A DNA stretch of 54,208 nt from the NCBI GenBank assembly GCA_024196135.1, contig JAMQCK010000134.1, forward strand, positions 1 to 54,208, written 5' to 3'. The stretch is from Pleurotus ostreatus/Saccharomyces cerevisiae fusant (lineage: Eukaryota; Opisthokonta). The notes under the pieces were generated by a model. It was not told the origin of the DNA. It saw only the letters and a program-made list of their open reading frames with translations, and ran no database searches. A program made the position numbers and the translations under genes. Below, piece after piece: positions 1-10,854 of the stretch. The first letter of the stretch is position 1. The number at the start of each line of letters is the position of its first letter.

Positions 1-2860
1 CCGGACCCATTTTTGGTTCGTCTGCAAGAATGAGCGCAAGCCCCTAGACCGGTCCTTTAGCTTACCTTATTCCGGGGCATATCCGAGAACCTATGGCTAA
101 ACGGATGATAGAAGGACATGACGCGTCGGATGAAGCGCACGCGGATGGCCTCCTCGACACGTTTGGGTACGAGGAAGGGGCCTTCGACGAGCTCGACGAC
201 GGTGTCGAAGTTCCACTTTGTGTGATCCTTCTGTGCGAGGACCTTGGGGACATACATCTCAGCACCGGAGAAAAAGTGTGAAAATGGAGTGAATGCACCT
301 GCGCCTCCACAAAGGTCGACTGGAACTGCTTGTCGTCCATGTTCATCCCCATCTTCAGCTTGACCTGCTCCACTTGCCGCTGGCCTCGGCGCACAGCGTC
401 CTCCACCGAGTTTGCTCTGAAAAATCAGCGTGAGCTTGCTTTCCTTTCCTATCCAAAGATGCAACGTCCAACCTACCTCGGCCGCACCTGCTTCACACTC
501 GCATTCGGCTCCAGCTTCGTCCGATTCCTGTTGAAACTATCGATCGCCGCTAGCGTCGTCGTCCCAATTATCCGGAAATCCACGTTCGACCGATCCGCCG
601 CCATGCAGAAGATGCGGCTGATGGCCTGCACCTTGGCGGCGGCGTTGAGGGGGAGAACACGGTTCGCGAGGTGGAGGGTTTCGGCGATGAGGAGGGTGGC
701 TTTGCGGGAGAGGTTCGAGCCGGTGGTGGTCTCAGTGACCATGGAGGTGAGGGCCTGGGGTAAGGTTAGGTTAGTAGATATGTGACTCAGGTGTGGTTAC
801 GAACTTCGAAAAGGCCAGCATGGGTGAAGACCATGATGAGAAGACCGATATACTGGTCGGTGAGCTTTTGGTAGGGCGCAACGACGGGCCGTTCGGTAGT
901 TTCGGACTGGGCTTTCTCCGTTGAGTCTCGACTCTTGCGATACACTAGGCAACATGGTCAGCGAAGCGGCCCCACGTGAACGATGACAGTGCTCACTGGT
1001 TAATCGTCGCCCATCGATGAATGTTTGGTACCAGTCGGGTGCTCGTATATTGAGCAGATCGAAAAACATATCGAGGATAATGTCCTGAAAAGATCAGTAA
1101 CCGCCTAACCGGTGTTGAAGACGCACTGACTCGAGTTTCCAGCGAGGGCAGCGTCAACATGTCAATGAGAGACCTGATAGCGCCCATATTCCCCATGCAG
1201 AGATACATTAAGCCTAAGCAATGTAAGCTTGACTCAAGGCGAAGAAGCAATCTCCTTACCGCTCCAGCTCCGCAACAGCAACTGTACGATCTTTGCACAT
1301 CCTCGCATTCGATCTGCATGCTCGGTCCCCTTCCCATACGCATCGGTGATCGCGGTTAAGGCAATCTGCATGGCGGGTCAGCGCCATTCAGGAGCCTGCG
1401 CTATATCGCCCTTACCTCGATGTCGTATCCCAGTCGCAGATACCTCCTTGTCTTTGGAGAATCTACAATGTGCAGAAACGCCGATGCAATCAGGGACGAT
1501 ATCTCGGCTGGCCCGTCGCCCAGGACATGCAATAAAAACCGTATCCCGCCAGTCCTCGCCACCAAGTCGATGTCAATGAGCAGGATTTCCACGAGTGTTT
1601 GCACGCAGATCAGCCTGAACGGATCCTCAATATGTTCCGCCACGGCAATGAAGGCGCGCATGATGGACTCTGAGAGCGGCACACGCGGGGCAGACTCGCT
1701 GCGCTCTGATCCTACTTCGACTATAGTGCGGATGAGCTTGATGACCTGCTCCTTCTCGACGGCACATTTGTTGTCGCGAGTGAGGGACTTGACGATATAC
1801 CAGTCGAGGTATTGCTCGGAAAGGCACTTGACGGAGTCGACGTCGACGAGGGCGTGGCGGATGACACGGTAGGCGGAGGCGCGGCATTGCTTAGAACTGC
1901 GGTCTGCTAGCGAGGGAATGACACTGGGGTGGCGTGAGCGCTTGAGGAAACAGACTGAGGCCAAGTCTCAGTGCTAAGAGGTACGCACCTTTCGATGATC
2001 TCGGTGACATTGAGCTCGTATCTGACACGCAAGGTCTTGCGCAGGATGTCCACCAGCTCGTTCATCACTTGAATCTTCTGGCGGTCAAGATCGGGCGCAG
2101 AGACGGGCGATCCGGTCGAGGAAGACGCCGTGCCATTCGCCTGCGCGTCCAGCGCAGCAAGCTTCTTCAGGCATGTCCGCGCATTCTGGAGCGCGTTCTT
2201 CGACTGATCGACGGCCGCTGCCATGCGCGTGAGCTTATGGATGACAGCGAGGTGAGAGGGGAACGCACTCCGTTCGTCCGGCTGCGATCGCAGAGCGTCG
2301 CGCGATGGGCGCTTTTGCACAAACATCTGGTGCTTTGGGGCCGTGTTCGCCTGAGTCTGGCGAGACTTGTTCAGTGCGGCCTCTATATATCGTGTGTGTT
2401 AGTCGCACCGCACGCGCACATCGGCTAACAACGCACGCTGCTGCTCGATCCGCTTCACGATGGCATCTATCTTGCTCCTGGCCATCTCCAGCTCCGTCTC
2501 CACTTTCAGGCGCAGGGAGTCCTATTCTCCTCGTCTAATCATCGTTCACTCAATGAGGGGAAACCGCGTACAGCCAAGTTCATGTTCAGCAGGTTCTCTG
2601 CACCCTCCTTGATGCGGTTTTCGAGCACGAGCCGTTCATTGAGTATGTCAAGCTGCACTACCACTTAGTCAAGTCGTACGTATGGTTTGAGTGCCCCGCA
2701 CCTGCTGGGCAGGGTCCCTGCCCTCGAGCGAAGCGACCAAGTCCGCGAACGTGAACGACTCGTTCTCGGAGGATGATCCATTGACAAGTGTGATAGAGGA
2801 GGTCCCCGTGGCTACAGAGCCATTCATGGATGGGGCGGGAGGAGAGAGATGGATGGGCAT
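1..2860 (-). CDS. RICTOR: Rictor/Ste20/Avo3, TORC2 subunit (partial, runs off the left edge)
   Basis: Core scaffold subunit of target-of-rapamycin complex 2, which controls AGC kinases, actin and membrane homeostasis. Translation starts at the ATG at 2860-2858 (MPIHLSPPAPSMNG). After a first exon of about 50 residues, spliced exons give an HR1-like coiled coil (ILNERLVLENRIKEGAENLL, then RLKVETELEMARSKIDAIVK and VDQSKNALQNARTCLKKL), as is usual for fungal Rictor. The RICTOR N-terminal helical region follows (KQCRASAYRVIRHAL, LDWYIVKSLTRDNKCAVEKE, then HIEDPFRLICVQTLVEILLI). The middle region ends near the window edge with HTKWNFDTVVELVEGPFLVP and RFIRRVMSFYHPF, a hallmark of the family. Introns of about 50-60 bases join all these pieces. 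The C-terminal part is outside the window. It is divergently transcribed from CWF19 across about 255 bases. I am confident of the family; individual splice sites were placed by eye. Confidence 0.9.
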
Positions 2861-3115
2861 CGTTGTCAAGTGCGCCGGGCACGTCTGCTGAACGTCGGCG
2901 ACGACCAGCACACCAATCACATCACGCACGGAATGAAGGCCCGGAGATCCGGTTATTATGTGGCGCTAAGACGTCACGCGTTCGACACTGACCGCAGGTC
3001 ATCCTCGACGTGCAAATCGTTCTATCGACGCTGAAGTCTCCTTGCTTTTCTATCCTCTCTTGCTTCGACTAGCAGCATTGCCCTCTCACTTGGATCTTGC
3101 TTCTGAGGCCGGAAA

Positions 3116-6033
3116 ATGCCCGACGAGTATACCACCACCAAACGGCGACACCGAGAGAAAGGTGACGAAGAGAAGAAGAGCAAGAAGCGACACAAGCACC
3201 ACGACGATGACAAGGAGAGGAAGCACAAGTCCAAACGGAAACGCACTGATGAAGGGAAGTCGCACATACGTGACGATGACATGGACGAGGACGTTTGGGT
3301 CGAGAAGAACATCGACATGGAAGGGGAACAGGTGCGTAGTACATCCCCCCTCGCTTCGGTACATTTGCTCATGATATCACAGCCCCTTGCTACCGACATC
3401 CCAACTGCCGAAAGCCTGAAGCTGAAATCGAATGTCAATGACGTTCCCCCAGGCGCCGAAGTCCCTCCCAGCCGACCCACCGAGTCCACGCTCAAACGCG
3501 ACGACTGGATGCTTATGGAGCCTGAACAGCCCACATTGCCTCAGCAATCCTCCACTATTCCCACCGCTCAAGATGACTCCCTCACCGATGGCTACGGTGA
3601 ACCGTCAGGCGGCTCACGCACTCTTGGAGGCGGCGTCGACTTCTTCTCAAGTCTCGGGACTGAACATAGGAAGAAGCCACCACCTAAACCTCTGGATGAG
3701 AAGGTATGCTAGTTCTCCCCTGCTCCCTTTGACCACTTTCGTTGATCCAAGCCCCACACAGCCCAAAATCAGCTCCCGCGAACTCAATGCCGACATGCTG
3801 CAGAACCCTCCGGCCCCAGACGACAACGAGCCCCCACCACCGCCCAAGAAAAACGTTCCCGGCGGTCCCGGCTCCTCCTGGCGCATGATGCGACTCCGCA
3901 AAGTCTACGAGGCCGCCGAAGAGGGTGGCTTGTCAATCGAAGCCGTCGCAATTGACCGCTTCGGAAGCCTCGAAGCATTCGAGGAGGCGAAGGAGGAGCG
4001 GAGGATTCTGGACGAGCGCGAGGGGCGACGGTCGCAGCAAGGATACGGCTCGCAGCAGGGCAATGGATCGCAGCGGGGATATGGCTCGCAAGGACGACAG
4101 GGCTCAGGCGTGCAAGGGGGCGGGCCGAAGGGCATGATGTTCAACGACCTGCCAATGAGTGGCGCCTCAAGCCGGAGCTCGTCCTTCCGCAAGCCGGGAC
4201 AGGATAGCAGCGTCCCGGGAACGCCTTCACCACCTACGAACCGGCGCCTTGACTCCCTCCGGTTGCCCTCCCAGGCAGGCTCGAAACTCGCGCAGTCGCA
4301 CACGCCGATCCCGAGCGTCATGACGCCGCCAGTGGGGGTGGGAAGAAGTGGAAGTGGTGGACCGAGTAGAGGTGGTGGAGTTGGGAAGCGCGCGATGTCC
4401 CCGTCGTCGCTCAACAGATTGCAAGCGAAGGTCCTGCGGGCGAAGTTGATGGGCTCTCCGGACGCGGAAGCGCTCGAGAAGGAGTACGAAGCGGAGCAGG
4501 CCAGGGCGAATGGGGCAGATGACGGGGACGAAGGCGGGCAGAGCTCAAGCGTGCGGACGCAGGTTGAGGTGCTGCCAACGTTGGATGGGCGAGGCCGGCT
4601 ATATGATGTGGGCTTGGGCAGAGAGGAACCCGAAGCGGAGAAGAAGTCCGGGAACAGGAAGAAGAAAGAGAAGGTGAAGTCTTCTCTGTTTTTTTGCGTC
4701 GATAAGAAGCGGCGACTGACGCTGGACAGATTGAGACCAGAGACCCCAAGACGGGCGAACTCCTCAGGATCAACGCGGACGACGACGAGCTCACGCTGGG
4801 CGAGATGTTGCGACAAGAGCGCTTCGGCGCTGGACAGGCTGATCAAAAGGACCTCGACGCACAATTCGCCCGCGCCATCATGACGGACGGCAAGTTCGAG
4901 GTAGGCTTGCCCCCCTTTCCCTCATCCCCATCCCGCCCATCTAACTCACCCTTCTCAGAACGACCTCGACTACATCGACGACAACGCCGAAAAGCTCGGG
5001 CGCCAAAAGATGCGCACCGACGCCATGAAGCGCCAGTTCGCCATCCACGACTACAAGAAGACGCAGCAGGTGCTTTCGTCGTGTATCTACTGCTACGGCG
5101 CGGACGACTCGCCGCCGAAGGCGCCTGTTGTCGCAATGGGCACGCGCGCGTATCTGGCGTGCACGACGAGCGAGGAGCTGGTACCGGGGCATTGTTTGAT
5201 TGTGCCGATTCAGCATCATCTGAATATGCTGGAGGCGGATGATGATGTGTGGGATGAGGTGAAGGTGGGTAGTCGTTCTTGCATGTTATGTGTGAAATCA
5301 GGAGGAGAATGCTGACCGTCGTCTTGCAGAACTTCATGAAGTGCCTGATGCGCATGTTCGCGGAGGAGGACAAGGGTGTCGTATTCTACGAGACCGTCAT
5401 CTCGCTCAAATGGCAAGCGCATACTGTTATCGAATGCGTCCCCTTGCCATGGGAGCAATTCGAGGTTATCCCGGGGTACTTCAAAGTGCGCCGTATTCCT
5501 TGTCGTTTCCTCTTGCCCTATGCTAACACAACATATCTCACCAGGAATCCATCCTCGCCTCCGAAGCCGAATGGTCCCAGCATAAGAAGCTCATCGACTT
5601 CTCCGCTCGCCCAGGCGGCTTCCGCCGTGCCATGGTGCCCAACTTGCCCTACTTCGCAATCCAGTTCGACTACAAGGGTGAGAAGGGGTACGGGCACGTC
5701 ATTGAGGGCGGTGCAACCGCAGACGGCGACGAGGAGGGCGTGGAGGAGGGGGAGAAGGGTGGTGGGGAGTTCCCAAAGTGAGTGGTGTTTCTTATATGGT
5801 TGTAGGAAACGATGCAGCCAAGGGGATGGACAGGGCGCTGTAGATGATTGATGATGCTAACGCGCACCCGTAGATACTTCGCTGGGGAGATCATTGGCAA
5901 CGTCCTTGACCTTGAGCCGAGGAAGTGGAGGAGGCCGAAGCGCATCGACTTCCACAGCAATAAGCAGAGGGTGGCGCAGTTCAAGCGGAAGTATGACAAG
6001 TTCGACTGGACGACGATGATTGGGCAGTCGTGA
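3116..6033 (+). CDS. CWF19: CWF19 (CWF19L2 type) splicing / spliceosome-disassembly factor
   Basis: Spliceosome-associated protein linked to the post-catalytic intron-lariat spliceosome and debranching. About 820 residues in eight exons. The N-terminus is Lys/Arg/Asp/Glu rich (KRRHREKGDEEKKSKKRHK), typical of the L2 branch; the L1-type metallophosphatase domain is absent. The SSWRMMRLRKVYEAAEEGG segment starts the conserved middle. The CwfJ C-terminal domain 1 begins around residue 590, with CIYCYG, the HIT-like GHCLIVPIQHH and WQAHTVIECVPLP. Domain 2 ends the protein (YFAGEIIGNVLDLEPRKWRR, FKRKYDKFDWT). Introns begin at 3332, 3704, 4674 and about 4901, 5264, 5485 and 5779. An imperfect Gly/Ser/Gln/Tyr repeat sits at residues about 269-295. 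The start at 3116 is the first ATG of the basic leader. It shares a divergent promoter with Rictor. Confidence 0.93.
4030..4112 (+). repeat. Imperfect tandem repeat coding a GSQ-rich segment inside CWF19
   Basis: Units of 9-18 bases reading GYGSQQG / GNGSQRG / GYGSQGRQG are repeated about four times. They encode a low-complexity, Tyr/Gln/Gly/Ser-rich patch between the conserved middle segment and the C-terminal domains. The sequence shows the repeat directly; any role in condensate formation is inference. Confidence 0.7.
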
Positions 6034-6243
6034 AGCATTGAGCGTGAATATATCTACCACCACATCTATGTGTATATTACATGCCGCAGCTACACACTTA
6101 TACGATGGTTGCGTAGGGATTGCCAGCCGTACCGTTGCTCAAGAGTACCTACCTTCCACCGTCCAGTGACGAGGTCAGGTGCCGGCACAACTCGTGGCTG
6201 GCAAGTTTCACACGCGCCAAACGCGCATCTTCAACCCACAGTC

Positions 6244-6820
6244 ATGGCCCACTGGCGTCCCCCAACTCTTGCGGATCTCGGAGACCGCTCGTTCGACAGT
6301 GAAGAGGAGTCTAGCAGTGGCTCAGCAGGGACAAGGAGCAGGCGAACGTCGCTACTGTCCGAAAGTATCAGCGAACTTGATTACTACGACGAGAACTCCT
6401 CCGACGATGAATTAGACGGCCAGAGGCCCCTCAAGCGTGCCAGATGGGATGAGCCAACGACCGAAGCGTCGTCGTCTCGAGTTCCGGCGCGCGATCCGTT
6501 GGCGCCACCCTTCCTGAGGTATCGCTTCGACAGCCCGCTGAGCCGCGCGCACTCGTGGCATTGGTGGGCACACTGGACACGTTACTACCAGACTGGTACG
6601 TGACGGTGGCGGGTAGGTATCCTCATGCGATAATTTTGGGGCAGGATTTTTCGCATGGTCTTTAATTCATGTCTTCGTGGCCGCTGCTCGGGCCGTCCTG
6701 CGGCTGGCTCTGACCTGGGTAGGACTTCACAACATGCGTGTCTGGGGTGAGTCAAGTGGCCAGGCCATGCTTGCACCGGCGCTGATAGGCTGTGGACATA
6801 GGTTTGATACGTATGTGTGA
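6244..6820 (+). CDS. Small Ser/Asp-rich protein with a C-terminal membrane segment (unknown)
   Basis: I do not recognise a family. Two exons (6244-6595 and 6645-6820, intron 49 bases, GTACGT donor and GGGCAG acceptor) give exactly 176 codons including the stop. The N-terminal two thirds are hydrophilic, with serine and acidic runs (DSEEESSSGSAGTRSRR, DYYDENSSDDELDG). The C-terminal part is aromatic, then hydrophobic: HWWAHWTRYYQTG leads into FFAWSLIHVFVAAARAVL, followed by RLALTWVGLH. That is one membrane helix with a short tail of about 28 residues. Without splicing the frame stops at 6601 just before the hydrophobic part, so the membrane segment is visible only in the spliced form. It lies between CWF19 and PPWD1 on the same strand. 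The splice is inferred from consensus and phase. Confidence 0.55.
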
Positions 6821-7182
6821 ACAGCGTAGGTTGGAGTTGAAGAGGATGGAAGGGCTACTTCGCGACTTGCTGCAGTAAAGTAGCATCTCTGCCATTTGTA
6901 TTGCCAGGACAGCTTTGGTATATTCACCTTGCCTGCAAGAGCAGGCGGTATTCTCGGGGCTTGATCTCATGTCACAGCCGAGGATGACTCGAAAGAATCT
7001 TTGCATGGCAAGATATGAAGGCCCCAGAGTGAATAAGGCGACTGGAGGCTGCAGGCAGTAACAGACTAACAGTCACACTATGTTGAACTTCTGAATTCGG
7101 CCCGGCCACCCCGGCCAACGCGATCGGTCCAGTGCTTTCCGCCCGCACCTTCACCTTCATTCGACCTTCATCCCAACTCGAC

Positions 7183-9881
7183 ATGTCGGACAAGTCAGAA
7201 GACGCGTCAGTATTAGGCAAACACGCCCGCGATGGCGCTGACGAGGAGGATGTTGGGCCGCAGCCCGCTGCTGCTGCCGGAGGGGACATGGACGACTCGG
7301 ACGACGACGTTGGGCCGATGCCGGTGCCTGCGGACGCGGCTGCAGTGCCGAAGAAGAGGAGGAAGGGTGCGTGGACTACATTGTACGCGTCGTACTCCCA
7401 GTTATGCCTAGACGAGATGTATGGGCAGCTGGGAGGTGACGCGCGCGAGGGAGGCAGGAAGCTGACATCCCGCGACAGTCCTCCCCCACGAGAAGCTCTA
7501 CCTAGAGCATCTCCCCAATGCAGAGCAGTACTACAAGAGCTTCATGCACCGAGATACGGTGAACTTTGTCGTCGTGACGAAGTGCGTGTCCTGCCCTTGC
7601 TTCTTAGCATACCCTCCCCATGTCCACCATCCCATCCCTCTCCCTTATCCTGTTCAAGGGCCTCTTTGACCTCCCACATCCAGAACCGAATTCATCATCA
7701 CCATCTCCGTCGACGGACACCTCAAGTTCTGGAAGAAGCAGGAGGTCGGCATCGAGTTCGTCAAACACTACCGCGCGCACCTCACGCCCGTCACCGCCGT
7801 CGCGGCAAGCACGGATGGACAGCTGTTCGCAAGCGTTTCGGAGGACGAGACGGCGAAGATATTTGATGTGGTGAATTTTGGTGAGTACCTTGTGTCGTTT
7901 GTGTGAAGCGCGCGAAGTAGATGCAAAGTGCGAAGTGAACGGGTCGGGATGAGATGGAGAGGACGATGCTAACACGCGCTAACAGATATGATCAACATCG
8001 TTAAGCTCGGCTTCAAGCCCCACGCCTGCTGCTGGGTGCATCCGGAGGGACAGTCGCAAGGATTGCTTGCTATGTACGTCTCCCGTTTCTCTACACACTA
8101 CTCAGCACATGCTGACGCCTCACTCAAGCTCCGACGCTGCCAGCGGCACCATTCGCATCTACGATGCGCGTGGAGACGGCACACCCGTCTCCGTCGTTGA
8201 CACGGTGCACAGGTACCCTGTGCATGTTATGGCCGTAATTATTCCACTTGCACTCGTGACAGTGGACTGGAAGCTAATGCGAAAATGCGCATAGTATAGC
8301 GACCGCTACGATACCGTCATCTCCGCCGACGAGGGTGGCTTCGTCGAGTACTGGGAGCCGCGCGAGCCGTACGAGTCGCGGAAGGATATCCCAGGACTCT
8401 GGCTCTACAAGAGCGAGACTGATCTCTTCGAGTTCAAGAAGGTCCTTCAACCCCCTTCTCCCTTCGCCTCCCATCCACATAACCCTTTAACTAACTTCTC
8501 CCCAGCACAAATCCACCCCCACCTGCATCACCCTCTCCCCCGACTCCGCCTCCTTCGTCACTTTCTCCCTCCCCGACCGCCAGATCCGCGTCTTCTCCTT
8601 CCTCAAGGGCAAGCTCACGCGCAAGTACGACGAGTCGCTCGCGGCCATCCAGGAGATGCAGCAGGCGGGGACCGCGGTGCACCGGGTCGAGGATATGGAG
8701 TTTGGAAGAAGGCTCGCGGTGGAGAGGGAGCTGGAGCTGGAGGACGCGGAGGGAAGGGTGCCGGCGAGGTGGAGCAATGCGGTGTGGGATGAGAGTGGGA
8801 GCTTTGTGATTTATGCGTCGTTGTTGGGGATTAAGGGTGAGTGGGGGTTGGGAATTTGGGTGAGGGGAAGGCGATGGGAAGAGAGTGCTGATTGAAGGCT
8901 TTGCAGTGGTGAATACGGTAACGAATCGGGTGGCGAGGTTGTTGGGCAAGGATGAGGCGGTGAGGTTCATCAATGTGAGCCTGTATCAGGGAGCGCCGAC
9001 CAAGAAGAGTTTGACGAGCATGGTGAGCTGCTGTTCGTCTCGAGAGGTCCTAGGCTAACACTATCAAGACCATGGCGGCATCCGCGAACCTCATCCTGGC
9101 GGAGAAGGGTCAGCGTGATCCGACGTTATTCTGCACCGGGTACAAGCGCGAGCGCTTCTACATGTTCACCCGCTCTGAGCCTGAGTACGTTCTCTGTTTT
9201 CACCTATCACTCTAATTCTCTGACCACCTCTCCTCCAGAGACCAAAAATCCGGCGAACGCGACGTCTTCAACGAGCGCCCGACCCGCGAGATGCAGAACA
9301 TCGCCTCCTCCGCGCCCGCAGCCGCGTCCTCCGGCCCCTCCCCCCTCGCCGACGCCGCCACCATCCACACCACGCTCGGCGACATCCACATTCGCCTCTT
9401 CCCCCAGCACGCGCCGAAAGCAGTGGAGAACTTCGTCGGCCACGCCCGGAGCTCGTACTTCGAGGGCATCATCTTCCACCGCGTGATCCCGAAGTTCATG
9501 ATCCAGACGGGCGACCCGCTGGGGGATGGCACGGGCGGGACGTCGATTTGGGGGCGGGAGTTTGAGGACGAGTTTAGTGAGGAGTTGAAGCATGACCGGT
9601 GAGTCTGAGTTTGGGGTGGGTTTGTGTTGGTGGGGAGGTTGCTGACGAGGTCTTGTTTTTGTAGCCCGTATACGGTGAGTATGGCGAATGCTGGTCCGGG
9701 GACGAATGGGTCGCAGTTCTTCATCACGACGACGGCAACGCCGTGGCTGGACAAGAAGCATACGATTTTCGGGCGCGTGTTGTCAGGGCTGGAGGTGGTA
9801 CATGCGATTGAGAATGTGAAAACGAATAAGGCGGACAAGCCGTACGAGGACATCAAGATCATTAACGTAGACGTCGAATAG
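7183..9881 (+). CDS. PPWD1: PPWD1: WD40-repeat cyclophilin, spliceosomal peptidyl-prolyl isomerase
   Basis: Nuclear cyclophilin found in the catalytic spliceosome. About 650-670 residues in roughly eleven exons, close to the usual length. The N-terminus ([18 protein letters not shown], then acidic) leads into [20 protein letters not shown], a PPWD1 signature. WD40 repeats follow ([79 protein letters not shown]). The C-terminal cyclophilin domain of about 160 residues starts at [20 protein letters not shown]. The active-site residues known from cyclophilin A are all present: Arg, Phe, Met and Gln in [14 protein letters not shown], Ala in [10 protein letters not shown], Gln and Phe in SQFFI, Trp in TPWLDKK and His in KKHTIFG. 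Isomerase activity is therefore expected. The first intron is about 110 bases, long for this window. The start at 7183 is a good ATG preceding the conserved leader. Confidence 0.94.
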
Positions 9882-10059
9882 TCAAGTAGTGTACCGTATA
9901 TCCCAAATTGCTCTATCTACTCGAAAGGCCCGAATCTGGCTCGAATATCTTCGCAAGTTAACTTGCGAACTCGAACTTCTGTTTGGCCGTGTTGGTGGCC
10001 AGCGAAGGCGATCACTTTGCCGGGTGCTCCGGCCCGAGCACCTTCAGCGTCTTCCCCTC

Positions 10060-10651
10060 ATGTCTGTGCTCGCTGGACTCCGGTCGTGCCGCCAGCTGCG
10101 CCCGAACGCGTTCAGCGCGGCGGCGCAGAGGCTCACTGCGCGTAATGCATCTACTTTTGTCTCGGAGCGCCCTACGGTTCCCCCACCAACTCGTGCGTTC
10201 AATGCGTCTAGAACTTGGTTTCCACCAGTTGACCGACTTTTGCATAGCGGGCATGAACTCTCCGCAAACGTTTTTGAAGTCCATTGGCCGGTCTCTGGAG
10301 ACCAAGCTAGAGATTGAGGAGTGGGAGAAGTTCTGGGAGATGTCGGGGAGGGACTTGAGAGCGGCGGGTTTGCCTGTGAAGGACCGACGGTGCGTTACAT
10401 ACGCAGCAGCGAAGACGACTTCTGACGCGACATCTCAGCTACATCCTCTGGTGCATGGAGAAGTACAGGCAGGGCGTGTCTCCCAGCGAGATTGCTCACG
10501 ACCCGAAGCCCAAGAAGACGATTCGAGGGTGCGTCCACTTCCTGCTTGAGCACGCGCTTTCGGTGTGTGCTAACTTTCCACTAGCTGGGGACCGAAGGTG
10601 CAGAACGGCAAGCGTATCCGCTCTCGGCGACTAAAGAACCAGAAGAAGTAA
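10060..10651 (+). CDS. FYV4: Mitochondrial small ribosomal subunit protein mS41 (Fyv4, IGR motif)
   Basis: Component of the mitochondrial small ribosomal subunit. Four exons (10060-10192, 10248-10389, 10439-10528, 10585-10651) total 432 bases, giving 143 residues. The N-terminus is rich in Arg, Ala and Ser with no acidic residues (LRSCRQLRPNAFSAAAQRLT), as expected of a mitochondrial targeting peptide. The IGR domain follows: PGMNSPQTFLKSIGRSLETK, then EEWEKFWEMSGRDLRAAGLP and RRYILWCMEKYRQG. The C-terminus is strongly basic (RIRSRRLKNQKK), fitting RNA contact. The gene is tandem to PPWD1, 178 bases downstream. All splice phases close, which supports the model. Confidence 0.9.
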
Positions 10652-10854
10652 TCGATTCTGTGCTTCTATCGCTATCGGTCTATTCTACACACTTCATTTG
10701 ATGGCTGCCCGGAACTCATTAATGTGAAAGATACAGATACAGTAACAGAGAGGTAAGTGAAAAAGAGATGGAGCCGCTAACTATTGATACAGAGACTGGT
10801 CGAGAGAGGAAGAAACGGAAGAAAGGAAGTAAGAGAAATCCTGGTCCTTTGGTA

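Noticed and set aside
3905..4864. 319-codon open frame antisense to CWF19
   Set aside because: It mirrors a GC-rich coding exon, has Pro/Ser/Cys-biased composition and no domain. CWF19 explains the sequence.
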